64,000 nucleotides of DNA from Cryptomeria japonica (taxonomy: Eukaryota > Streptophyta > Pinopsida > Cupressales > Cupressaceae): NCBI RefSeq assembly GCF_030272615.1, contig NC_081408.1:339356793-339420792 (forward strand). The letters run 5' to 3'. The notes below the pieces were generated by a model, which was not told where the DNA came from, did no database searches, and saw only the letters and a program-made list of their open reading frames with translations. Both the position numbers and the translations under genes were made by a program. Position 1 is the stretch's first letter; every line of letters begins with the position of its first letter. This document shows, piece by piece, positions 36,158-46,084 of this stretch.

Positions 36158-37389
36158 CTAGAGAGAGGAGGGAGTGAGGAAGAAATTGAGGGAAAGATGC
36201 GAGAGAGGGAATTAGATGGGTGTAAGGATGGAGAGGGAGATAGCGCGAGGGATAGGAGAATAAGGGAATTGTGAGAGATAGAGAGGGGAGGGACAAAGAA
36301 GAGTATGTATCTATAATAATGAAGAGCCCGACAAGAGGTAAGTGACAAAGAGAATATGAGATCTAGTTCATAGAGAGAGATGGAACTATGAGGGAAGGGA
36401 GATAAAGAAGGGAGAGGTGAGATGGGGGTTTCTATGTACACATTTGGTGTGCACCAAATGTGGAATATGGACCACATTTGGGACGCGCCAAATGGGAAAA
36501 TCCATTCATCACATTTTGCGCACGCCATATTTGGCATGCGCCAAATGGCCCGCTTTGGGAAACACCAAACCTATGGGTTGGATTCTCCTTGGGCATCCAA
36601 CCCAAAGGTTTGGATGACCATTTTAGGCTAGAGACGTGTTTTTTTCAGAACATTGAAAATTTTGACATATTTTTGGTCGCGCTCTCCGTCAGGTTTGCAT
36701 GTGTTTCAATGAAGTTAAAAAAAAATACCGTGGTAAACTTGAGCTCCCTCTTAGCTATCCAACAATGTAATTTATTTTAAATTTTAATTTTGTTAAGTCT
36801 TTCATCTATAATTTCTTTTGTCAGTGTGTCCATTTTTTTGTCAAAAACCAACATGCACTATTTTGGGCATAGTTTTTTACATGTTCATCAAATTTTGAAA
36901 AAACTTACATTTTTAGAAACTAGACTCCATTCTACACAAAAAGTTTTGAGTTTTGATTAGTTTTCAATGATTTTAGGGGGGAGCATGCTCAAATTTCTGT
37001 TTTTCAGGATGTGTCCACTTCGAAAATTAGTAAAAAATCATATACTCATTAAAAAATTAGCTGAAAAATCTGGCATAAACTAAAAGGTGTTAGCTAATTT
37101 CTCACTGAAGCGGTTTTAAAAATTCAAAAAATAAGTTAACATTTTAGGGGGGCCACAACAAAGGCTATGTTATGTTTTTTGCATAAAAATAGGACCACTT
37201 TTTGTGGCCCTTTTTTTGAAGCCCTTAATCTCCACCATTTTCAAAACAAATTAGTAGTTTAGAAAGTAGACTCGAAGCACTCTGACTCTTGTTCTTGTTG
37301 CATCTTCAAATTTGGAGTGTAATTAGGTTCAATTTGTTGTTGAAGTTCAGACTTTGCTGATTTCAGAATAAAAGAGGCATCTTAAAACC
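36158..37389. other. right subterminal region of DNA transposon
   Basis: Positions 36158-36420 are a purine-rich (GAGAGGGA-like) tract. At 36441-36460 lies CATTTGGTGTGCACCAAATG, and related inverted repeats are at 36475-36494 (CATTTGG...CCAAATG) and about 36525-36547. The remainder to the right TIR is AT-rich and I see no gene in it. Confidence 0.6.
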
Positions 37390-37422
37390 CCCTTTTGGTA
37401 GCACAACTTGGTGCACATATCC
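37390..37422 (-). repeat. right terminal inverted repeat of DNA transposon
   Basis: Inverted partner of 19766-19798. The target duplication TGGAG follows at 37423-37427, and copia A LTR sequence resumes there. Confidence 0.82.
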
Positions 37423-37427
37423 TGGAG

Positions 37428-37605
37428 CCCTTTCTTTTTATTGAAAGATTTTAAAGTCGTGGTTTTTTACCCGAAAGGGTTTTCCATGTGATAAGTTTTG
37501 TGTCTTGATCTTTATGTGCTTAACTTCTTTCTTTCATTAATATATTGAAAAAAGTTGTAAACTATTGATTCACCCCCCCTCTTAGTAGTCTTGATTTGAT
37601 TTTCA
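37428..37605 (+). repeat. copia A 5' LTR, second part
   Basis: Matches 57231-57404 of the 3' LTR, including GGGTTTTCCA, TTGTGTCTTGA and the C-rich GATTCACCCCCCCTC near the end. It ends TTTTCA at 37605. Confidence 0.88.
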
Positions 37606-37622
37606 ATTAGTATCAAAGTCAG
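37606..37622 (+). other. primer binding site of copia A
   Basis: ATTAGTATCAAAGTCAG directly follows the LTR and resembles ATTGGTATCAGAGC, the initiator-tRNA-Met primer site seen intact in copia B, with two changes in the core. Confidence 0.7.
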
Positions 37623-37674
37623 TCATCTTCTATCAAAGCTTGAAAGTCTAAAGATTTGGTCCTGATAGTTAAAC

Positions 37675-38433
37675 ATGAATCCGCTAGAGGGTCTAGCAAC
37701 CAACAAAGCTCCTTTGTTTGATGGGTCAAACTATGCATCTTGGAGTGTTCATATGAAAACTTATATTATGTCTCTAGGATTTGATGTCTATATGAGTCTT
37801 GTCAATGGCTACACACCTCCTTCTAAATCACCCATAGATCCTAATGGAAATAAAGCCTTTGAGAATATTGCCAAAGTCATGAATGCCATTTTGTGTGGTT
37901 TGTCTGAATCTGAGTTTGTTAAGGTCATGCATTGTGACTCTGCTTAGGCCATGTGAGAAAAAATGCAAAATGCTTATGAAGAGGATGATAAGGTAAAAAA
38001 TGCTAAGCTACAGATACATAGAATGCAGTTTAAAGGTCTAAAAATGTGAGTGTAGGAGAGCATAGAAACATATTTCTATAAAGTTGATGAAGTCCTCAAT
38101 TCCTTGAAAGGTTTGGGAGAGAAGCTAGATGATAAAGTTGTTGACCCAAAAATATCAAGATCGTTGCCTTTAAGATTTGATGCTAAAGTTTCAGCGATAG
38201 AAGAGATGCTTGAACTTGATAAGCTTACAATTGATAAACTGCATGGGATCCTGACGACTTATGAAATGAGAACAAGTGCTAAAGCATCTTCAAAAAGAGA
38301 AATTACATTCAAAGTATCGAAGAAGGGTAAAGAGAAAAGTCTTGCATCTAGTGATAGTTTAGAGGAAGAAAATGATGGTGAAGAAGCTCATTTTGCAAGA
38401 AAATGTAGTAAGAGTTCTAATAAGTTTAAAAGC
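37675..38433 (+). pseudogene. gag: copia A gag, N-terminal part
   Basis: ATG 37675 opens a frame with LFDGSNYASWSVHMKTYI, the usual N-terminus of plant copia Gag, then MQNAYEEDDKVKNAKLQ and LPLRFDAKVSAIEEM of the capsid-like UBN2-type region. Stops (TAG 37945-37947, TGA soon after, and TGA/TAG near 38047-38055) break the frame without a shift. The frame is cut at the AAGTT target site by the 3.4-kb solo LTR and resumes at 41853. Gag forms the particle that carries the element RNA. Confidence 0.85.
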
Positions 38434-38438
38434 AAGTT

Positions 38439-41400
38439 TGTAGTACCCCTTTCTTGATTAGACTTCTTAGACTCATGTTTGACTTTAGTTGACTTATTCA
38501 GTGGATACATTATATTGTGATATTTTATTTAGAATTTATGTGATGTTGTGATATGCTTTAATTTGAGTTGCAGTGTATGTTTTCATGCAGTATTTCCTTA
38601 TTGATGGTTAAATGCGATTTTATTGGATTACTAACATGGAATGACATATTCATTTTATACGTACCATGAGTTATATTCATGTTTCATGTTTGTAAGTGTA
38701 TGGGGTGCGAGGAGATGATTTTCCTTCACTCACTTTGGTGAGACAGGGAATGTCATGATTCTCCTTCACCCGTGTGTTTTCTGTGTCTGTATATATATAT
38801 ATGCACATGTGGTTCATTGACATAGGGAATTGCAGGTACAAGTACCGTGTAGGTACGCGGTATCGTCTCCACCTGGCTCCACAGGTCTGAGCGGACCTTA
38901 CTGATCCGATGGAAGTGGAGGAGATAGTCCTAAGACCTACGTTTTACCCTGGTCATGCTCAAAGTGAGCATCCCTGTCATTTCTCAGTCTCCCCTTGTTT
39001 GGATTCGAGTCATGTGTTTACTTGAGTTATTTTAGTTGCCGGATATGCGTTTGGTAGAATTAACTATTAAATCTTAGAGTATTAAATTAGAAAATGTGTT
39101 TTATTTGTTTATTTAAATAAATGGATAAAAGTTAAATTAGATCCATTAGTATTATAAATGATTAAATCAATTTGTTCTATGCATTAAAATAAGAGTTGAT
39201 TAATTGATATTCTAAATTGTGAAAATTAAATTATGTATTTGCATTTCTTTGAAAAGTTAAATAGAAATTAAAAAAAAAAAAAGAAATATCCTTCTCATTG
39301 ACTTTTGAATATAAATTTGTGTTTTTAATTTATTTGGAAAATAAATTGGGAGATAAAAGTTTCTTTTTAAAATTTACTTTATGAGGAATGATTTTGATTG
39401 GTTGAGAAAAATTCCAACCTAAAATAGTTTTAGGTTAATTATTTTTCTATTTGAACTTGTTCTTGACGGAAATAGTTTTAGGTTAAATTTTTTTCTATTT
39501 GAACCTTGTTCTTCACGGAAATAGTTTTAGGTTAATTTTTTTTCTTTTTGAACCTTGTTCTTCATGGGATGAGGAGACAGTTTTTGAAGAAGAAATTTTG
39601 GGTAGAAGTTTCCAAGATTGCAGGTTGAGCTCTTCCCAGATTTCTTCCTGGATTGCTATTAAGGTTGGATTCTATTTTTTTTTAATATCTATGTTTTGTT
39701 TAATAATTTTTTTTTGATTGAAGAAACTTCTGTGTGAAAAGATTTGATGTCTAAATTTGATTTGATTTGATTGGGGGGAGGTGGGTTCTGCTTTTAATTT
39801 ATTAAAAAAAATAAAAATTTTAAAAAATGGGAGGGCAGGTTGTTTGGCGTGTCGTGCCATGCCGTGGTTTCCCCAAACCATGGGAAGAACCACGACAATG
39901 GAGGCCATGCATGGTCTCCCAACTGACCTCCCCATGGGGAGGGAGGACCACGCGACCTTACTTTAAAAAAAAGAGTATAGTTTTAATTTTATTTTTAAAG
40001 TTTTAAATTTATTTATTAATTTTTTTAAAGTTTTAAATTTTATAATTTTTTTTTATTATATTAATTTATATATATATATATATAGTTTTGTTTTTTATAT
40101 ATGGAGAAATATATATTGTTTTGAAAAAAATTATAATTGAAGTTTTTATTTAGAAAAATAGAAATTGATTATTTTATTTTGGGAAAAATATTAATGGTAG
40201 ATTAATAAATAAATAATTTAATTTTTATTTTTATATGTATATCAAATATGTATATTTATATAAATGAAAATTTTGGGTTATAATTTATCACGAGATGGTG
40301 ATTTTATTTATTTGATGTAACTTGAAATTAAGGTGAATAAGAGAACCTTGGTCAAATTGGCATGTTTAACGAAATGGAAACTATTGTTAATCTAGATTAA
40401 TGAAGATGCATGTTTAATTACTGTATTCACATTTAGTTCTGAAACTGCAAGTCTTTGGCTAGTTAATTTAAATGTTGTCATGTGGTGGTTTTCATGATTG
40501 TTCATTGCTCGGGATGAGGATTTGTCAGTTGGTCACGCTGGGTAAGAGCTTGTATGGCCAAGTGGGTTTTCTACCCTTTGAAACTCTGTGTCCAATTTCA
40601 TGTTATACCTTGGTTTTGGTAGTTTGTGTGATTTGTGGTTAAGTGTCATATGGGAGAGTGACTTTCGATTGGGGGTTGCACCCAAAGTGGTTGTAGGGTA
40701 ACCCATCGAAAGTTTTCTTGAGCAAGTGATAACTAAATAAATTATTAGGGTTTTGGTAGATGAAACACTAAATAAAATAATTAAGCGTCGCTCATGGTTG
40801 AGTGCTAGTACAGACTTAGGATGCAACGAGAATGCTTAGAATGGAAAACCAACAACCTTGTCCTCACGAAAGGATTTTTTGGGTCCACATGAGACTTGGA
40901 TGGGGTCGGGGGTTCGGGAGAGGTTACCAGGATAACCCATGATGGGGGCTGGGACCTATGGAGGCCTGCTAGGATAACCACACCAAGCAATGTGATGACA
41001 CTTTTCCCTTATGGTCACTAGCATTTAGTCTTGTTGATTTCACCTATTCTGATGTGGAGTCATGTTCTGCGAGTTTACTGCCTGTGAGTTAATCTGATGT
41101 TTGGTGGAATCGTGTTCTTTCCTTTGTTTGCTAGTGGGTCTTAGTGCTATCTCCAAGCATGGAGGGGTGGTTCTTTTGAGCCACATGGTTGGGTGGTAGT
41201 GTCACTTTCCATCGGTATCATGTTCGCTTCCTTCTTGCAAGGGTTGTCTTTACAGGTGTTCTAGTTGCTCTTTGGACTTGTTCATCTCCTTGTTCCAGTT
41301 GGATTTCCTTTGTACTCAGATTCATTATTGTACCTATTTGAACCTTATGAGTTTTGTTGTATCATTTGTATTATTATGCCTTCTTGGCATGTTGTAAACT

Positions 41401-41852
41401 ATGTAGATCATTATATGATCTTTATTTAATTCACATGTCATCCTGTAATTTAAATGTAATGTAACTGAAATATTATAAGTTGATAGATTTTGTAATGGTA
41501 ATTATGAGGTTATTGAATGTTTTATTGTAGTAAACTAGATGTATGTAATCTTTAGTATGTAATTGAAGCATGTCTAATTTAGTTCTTTATATGAATATCA
41601 TTGCAATGTATTAGGGATAGTTGACATGCATCATAAGTGGTCAAGTGAACCTTAAGCTTTCAGTTTCTATTTAAAGTAATCTTTGTTGGAAACCCTTTAG
41701 GAATATGGATAAGTCTTCTACTTGTGTGATTAACCAGTGCAATGTTAACTTAATGCACCTTGATTATATGTTATGTTTTAAAAAAAAATTATTTCCTCTT
41801 TTATTCCTTTGTTTTAGTGTGATCCTTTTGGGTTTCTTGGCGGGATATTACA
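38439..41852. mobile_element. 3.4-kb solo LTR in copia A gag
   Basis: Flanked by AAGTT (38434-38438, 41853-41857). Ends are TGTAGTACCCC and GGGATATTACA, which are imperfect inverted repeats beginning TG and ending CA as in plant Ty3 LTRs. No gag or pol frame is present, and I found no internal direct copy of the ends, so it reads as one long solo LTR rather than a short complete element. Removing it brings gag back to its zinc knuckle. It contains a threefold repeat at 39421-39560 and an AT microsatellite near 40065-40085. Confidence 0.72.
39421..39560 (+). repeat. three tandem copies of a roughly 57-bp unit
   Basis: Units share ATAGTTTTAGGTTAA, a T-rich tract, TTTGAAC and TTGTTCTTC. They lie within the 3.4-kb solo LTR. 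Confidence 0.8.
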
Positions 41853-42830
41853 AAGTTGACTTTAACTTGTTTTAACTGTGGCAAGAAAGGGCATTTTGCT
41901 TCAAAATGTCCTTATGAGAAGGAGGAGGACAACAATTATGAAAATGATCATAAAAACAACAAGAAGAAATTCTTGAAGAAAGACATAAAGTTTCGCCTCT
42001 CCAAATGAAGCTTCTATTCAAAAGAAGAAAGCAACTTGTTAGAAGCTAGTGAAGGAGAATCTCTAAATGATGAAGTCCTTTTTATGGCCATAGAAGAAAT
42101 ATTATCTGAAAATGATGAAGAAATTGAAGTAGATTTGGAACAAGAACTTATATCTTCTCTCAATGAAATAAAGAATCTTAGAAAGAAGAAACAAAGTCTG
42201 AAAGTGCTGCTACAAGAGGAAATTAACAAGGTTTCTGAAAAAAACACTACATTAGAGGTTGTTGAAAAACGTGTTGAAGATCTTAAAGTGTAGATTGAAG
42301 AAGGAAAAAAGATTGAAGAATATCTCAAAAAACAACTCAAGGACAAGGAGGTTGTTTGTGAAAAACTTGAAAGTGAAGTTGTCTCTTTAAAAAAGTTTGA
42401 AAAATCCTCACTACAGTTCAGTAATGAGAATAATTTTTAGATTAGTACTATGAGTCTAGATGGTTTGCTGAGCTCACGAAAGTAGTCTCTTGTCAAGAGT
42501 GGAGTTGGCCATGATGAAGGTTAATGTTCTAAATCCTTTGGAGGTTAACAACAGAAGCCTAATGCTGCTTTTGTTCCTAAAATCAGAAATGGTAACTTCA
42601 ATAGGTTTATAATGCTAGATAAGTTCATATGACTAGATATAACAATGCTCATTTTTATGGTTATTGTTTTTCTTGCAACTATTTTGGTCACAAGGTTGCA
42701 AATTGCAGAATATTCCTAAAAACAATTTAGTTTTGTGAATCAAAATCCTTTTGTTCCTCTAAAGAATTATAATATCATTTTTTATAAGTACAATAACATT
42801 TGTCATTCTACAAAGTTTTGTAAGAGTTTT
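41853..42830 (+). pseudogene. gag: copia A gag, C-terminal part with two zinc knuckles
   Basis: The first CCHC knuckle (CFNCGKKGHFASKC) begins near 41868. A charged, coiled-coil-like segment follows (42036-42400, rich in Glu and Lys). A second knuckle (CFSCNYFGHKVANC) lies near 42665-42710 in another frame. Stops at 42006-42008 (TGA) and 42291-42293 (TAG) and later frame changes break it. Two knuckles separated by a coiled coil suggest the larger Gag type found in some plant copia lineages. That lineage assignment is tentative. Confidence 0.75.
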
Positions 42831-42919
42831 TGATAGATTCATCCAAAAAGGTGGATGCAAAAGGGAAATAAAAGGAGAATGTCAAAGTTTGGAGGAAAAA
42901 GGAGAATCCAGGTTCTGAA

Positions 42920-43330
42920 ATGTCTTTAGTTGTGCAAATTGCCTTTTTAGCACAAAATGAGAAAGACATCTGGTATGTTGATAGTGGTTGTTCCAGACAT
43001 ATGACTGGTGACAAGAACAAATTTCATAGAAGATTGAACAGAGATAAAGTTAGATTTGGAGCTAACTCTTCAGCAAGAGTTGCAGGTATTGGTACTCTTG
43101 TCTTAAATGATGGAGAAACAAAGGTTGAGAATGTATTGTATGTTAAAGGTTAGAAGCACAATCTGTTGAGTCTCAGCCAAAGGTTTGAAGCACAATTTGT
43201 TGAGTGTCAGTTAGTTATGCGATCAAGGATGTGATCTTGTTTTTAATTCAAATTGTTGTGTCATTAGTAAAAGTGGGAATCATATTGGAAATACAACTAG
43301 AGAAGCAAATAATTTATATATTCTTGATAA
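42920..43330 (+). pseudogene. pol: copia A protease region
   Basis: WYVDSGCSRHMTGDKNKF contains the D-S-G active site of copia aspartic protease. GIGTLVLNDGETKVENVLYV follows, then a TAG. The region 43160-43230 shows a short local duplication (AGGTTTGAAGCACAAT and AGGTTAGAAGCACAAT, both followed by TGTTGAGT) and a lost frame. In a working element this enzyme would cleave the polyprotein. Confidence 0.85.
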
Positions 43331-43352
43331 TTCTAATGATGAAAAGTGTTGA

Positions 43353-44098
43353 TTGAATCAGCTAGATGAAACATGGTTGTGGCACAAAAGACTTGGGCAT
43401 ATGAGTTTTCATAATCTGGTTCAAATCAGCAAGAAAGAAGCTATTCGAGACTTGCCAAAGCTTGAAAAACAAATAGATATTATTTGTAAAGACTATCAGA
43501 TAGGTAAGCAAACTAGAACCAGTTTTAAATGTAAATACTTATCTAACACTAAACCACTTGAGTTAGTCCATACTAATTTATGTGGACCAACTAGGACAAC
43601 AAGTTTACAAGGTGAAAAATATTTTATGATGTTAATATATTATTTTTCTTTGTGACTTGGGTTACCTTTTTGAAAGAGAAATATGAATCTTTAAAAAAAT
43701 TTAAAGATTTTAAGGTTTTAGTTGAGAATGAAAAAGATTTGAAAACAAAGTGTTTACATTTTGATAATAGTGGTGAATTCACTTCTAATGAGTTTGTTAG
43801 TTTCTGTCAAAAGGATGGGATTAAAAGATAGGTTTCAGCACCCAAAACACCTCAACAAAATGGTGTTGTTGAGAGGAAAGACAAAATAGTTCAAGAAATG
43901 GGTTGTATCATGTTGAATGAAGCCAAAGTGAGTGATGCTTTTAGGAGAGAGTCTATTCATACAACAATTCATATTCAGAATAGAAGTTTGTTGAGAGAAA
44001 AGTATAATAAAACTCCCTATGAGCTATGGAAAGGTAAACCAACAATTATAAGGTACTTTAAGATTTTTGGTAGCCCCTGTTTAATAAAAAGAGATGAT
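43353..44098 (+). pseudogene. pol: copia A integrase, N-terminal and core part
   Basis: WLWHKRLGHMSFHNL holds the His residues of the pre-integrase zinc region, followed further on by an incomplete Cys pair. LELVHTNLCGP and the core region follow with frame changes near 43655 and 43830, and QNGVVERKDK contains the catalytic Glu context. The segment ends at the ATGAT site (44094-44098), where a solo LTR has inserted. The integrase C-terminal part is at 45013. Confidence 0.85.
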
Positions 44099-45007
44099 TA
44101 TTGTTGGGAAAATGGTGTCTCAACCTTGCATTTACATGAGGTTAATATTTATAGTAAGTTTTTAGTTGAGAATGAAATAGTGCAAAATCATCCCTGAAGC
44201 TTCTAGTTGGCTAGATAAGCATGTCAATAAATTTTCATGCAAGATCATAGCTAGTTTTGAAGATATTAAAGTTTCCATTTTTTGAGGGTGCGATGAAAGG
44301 TTTCAAATTAATTTTGTGGACTTAAGAGGCTCCAAAATGCCCTAAAAAGTGGGTGTAAATGGCATAGTGGTTTACGCAGTGATAGAAAACTTCACGAGCT
44401 TTTCAACTCTTCAAACGGATCGTTAATTGGATGTACACGGTTCACAAGTTATGGCCTTCAGAAGTTTGGACTCCTAAAATATGAAATATAAATTGCATCA
44501 GACACATAACTGAGCTGTAAAAGGGAGGAACATGTGTTGATGTGTGTTTTGACATGTCATAGGGCATCTAGAATAGAGATAAGGTCAGCTATACTTTATT
44601 GGGTGGTTTTAGCCCATGATTTTGTAATACTGTTTGATGGTTTCTTGTATTGTATCTCCTATATATGAGGTGTGTGAGATAGAGGTTGTGTGTAAGAGTC
44701 TTATGGCTATCAAGTTACCTCTGAGACTTTGAATAGTGGTACTCTTGTGAAGAGCTTGCTTTGCAAGTATATTGTAATTTGTTATTGATTGTTGAATAAT
44801 ATATTGAGCTCCTTTTGGAGTGCCAGGTTTTTCTCCTAAAAGGGTTTTCACCATGCAAATCATTGTGTTGTTGTGTTGTGATATGCATGATATTTTGTTT
44901 ATTTATGTTAAGTTTTTATAACTGTTGTAACAATCTATAAATTTTTTTGCATTACACTCCTCTCAAGGTTTGTCTAGGAAGTTGTTCTACTACTTAACTT
45001 CCTTACA
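44099..45007. mobile_element. 0.9-kb solo LTR in copia A integrase
   Basis: Flanked by ATGAT (44094-44098, 45008-45012). It starts TATTGTTGGG, probably from TGTTGTTGGG, and ends CCTTACA. A TATA-like CCTATATATGAGG lies near 44658, and a segment GGGTTTTCACCATGC near 44840 resembles the 3' part of copia LTRs. There is no coding sequence. The integrase frame rejoins exactly without it. Confidence 0.75.
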
Positions 45008-45012
45008 ATGAT

Positions 45013-45153
45013 AATCTAGGCAAATTTGATCCTAGATCAGATGAAGGCATCTTTTTGGGCTACTCATTGAAAAGTAAAGCTTATAGGTGTTTCAATAAGA
45101 GGTTGCATAAAATTATTGAAAGTGTTAATGTTAAAGTTCATGAGCTTACTAAT
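45013..45153 (+). pseudogene. pol: copia A integrase C-terminal piece
   Basis: The frame reads KFDPRSDEGIFLGYS, KAYRCFNKR and IIESVNVKVHE, the region of copia Pol just after the integrase core. It continues from the solo LTR boundary and ends at the CTAAT site of the next insertion. Confidence 0.82.
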
Positions 45154-46084
45154 GGGGAGGGTAGTCGGATCAAACTATCCCCAATCTGCATGGTGCCATG
45201 TGGCACCTGTGTGGCACCGAGAGTCCAGCCAAGCTGAGTTCGACCAGAGTCAATTCGGTCGGACTCTCCTTTGTTCAAATGATTCCTTTAAAAAAAAAAT
45301 GTTATAACTAAGGTTAGTTCGGCCGGACTAGCCTATGTGTCATGTGATGTGGCACAAAAATGGTGAAAAACTCTGTATTTCTCAATCTTCTCACTTCTGC
45401 TCAATTTTTCTTCAAGCAGAATATTTTTTTATGAAAAATCTAAAAATACCTTTTTGTAGAGGTCGAAGTCACAAACCTAGACATAGTTTTTTTAGTATTT
45501 TGATTAATTTTAATATTTTTTATTAATTAAACATTGCGAGTAGTTTTTAAAAGTTAAAAACGAGTCTGATTAGAAATTAAAAAAATGTATAAAAATATTT
45601 TTCACTAGATGAGAGAATCTTCTCAAAAAGGGTTTTTTTTTTTGGTTAATGATAAATTTAGTAGTCAAAAGGTGACGCCGAATGAAAACTGTCAAATTTA
45701 GCTATGTTGGACTTCAAAATATTATAATGAGAAAAATATACATCAAAATAATTTTTTTTAACACTATATATATGTTCTCTATTTGGAAAAGAAAATCAAA
45801 ATTTTTTTTGTTTGTTTTCATTTTTTTTGGTGACGCCAATTAGAAGCCTTGATTTTCAGCAATGAAAAATCTATCTTTGAATTTATTAAAAAAATATCAA
45901 TTTTTTTAAATTTAAAAAAAAAAAACAATAGACCTAAATTTCATTAATATTTTTACATTTGATTAGTTTACATCATTTCATAATTCAATTTAGAAATGCC
46001 ACTTTTATGCTATCGAAGTTAAACAGTTTTAGTTGTGTTGGCTAGTTCCTTTATAAAAGTGTCACATAGGTTTGTGCTTTTACC
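45154..46084. mobile_element. unclassified 931-bp insertion between copia A integrase and RT
   Basis: CTAAT occurs on both sides (45149-45153, 46085-46089), and the host frame continues across. The left end is GGGGAGGGTAGTCGG, and the reverse complement of the right end is GGTAAAAGCACAAACC, so terminal symmetry is weak (GGGTA at best). Alternatively a TAA target with GGGTA-type ends would suit a PIF/Harbinger-like element. Inside are two GGTGACGCC words about 160 bp apart and a GC-richer left end with short inverted repeats. No protein is encoded. Confidence 0.6.

Larger units (their letters stand above)
19766..37422. mobile_element. 17.7-kb TIR DNA transposon, superfamily unclear
   Basis: The left end GGTATATGCACGAAGTTGTG and the reverse complement of the right end GGATATGTGCACCAAGTTGT match over about 33 bp, continuing into TACCAAAA with one gap and few mismatches. 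TGGAG flanks both sides (19761-19765, 37423-37427), and the copia A LTR is continuous without the element. Inside are two convergent genes, a 110-bp triple repeat, a 359-bp array (itself hit by a solo LTR), a 20-bp palindromic minisatellite and subterminal palindromes. A 5-bp TSD is unlike hAT (8), Mutator (about 9), CACTA (3), PIF/Harbinger (3) or Tc1/mariner (TA). The gene content suggests a transposase of a family I cannot name. Confidence 0.8.

Noticed and set aside
40060-40090. AT dinucleotide run as a regulatory site
   Set aside because: A short microsatellite in AT-rich LTR sequence; no support for a regulatory role.
43160-43230. Small duplication in copia A protease region as a separate insertion
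   Set aside because: The two similar words are adjacent host sequence with no foreign segment between them, so a local slippage duplication is simpler.
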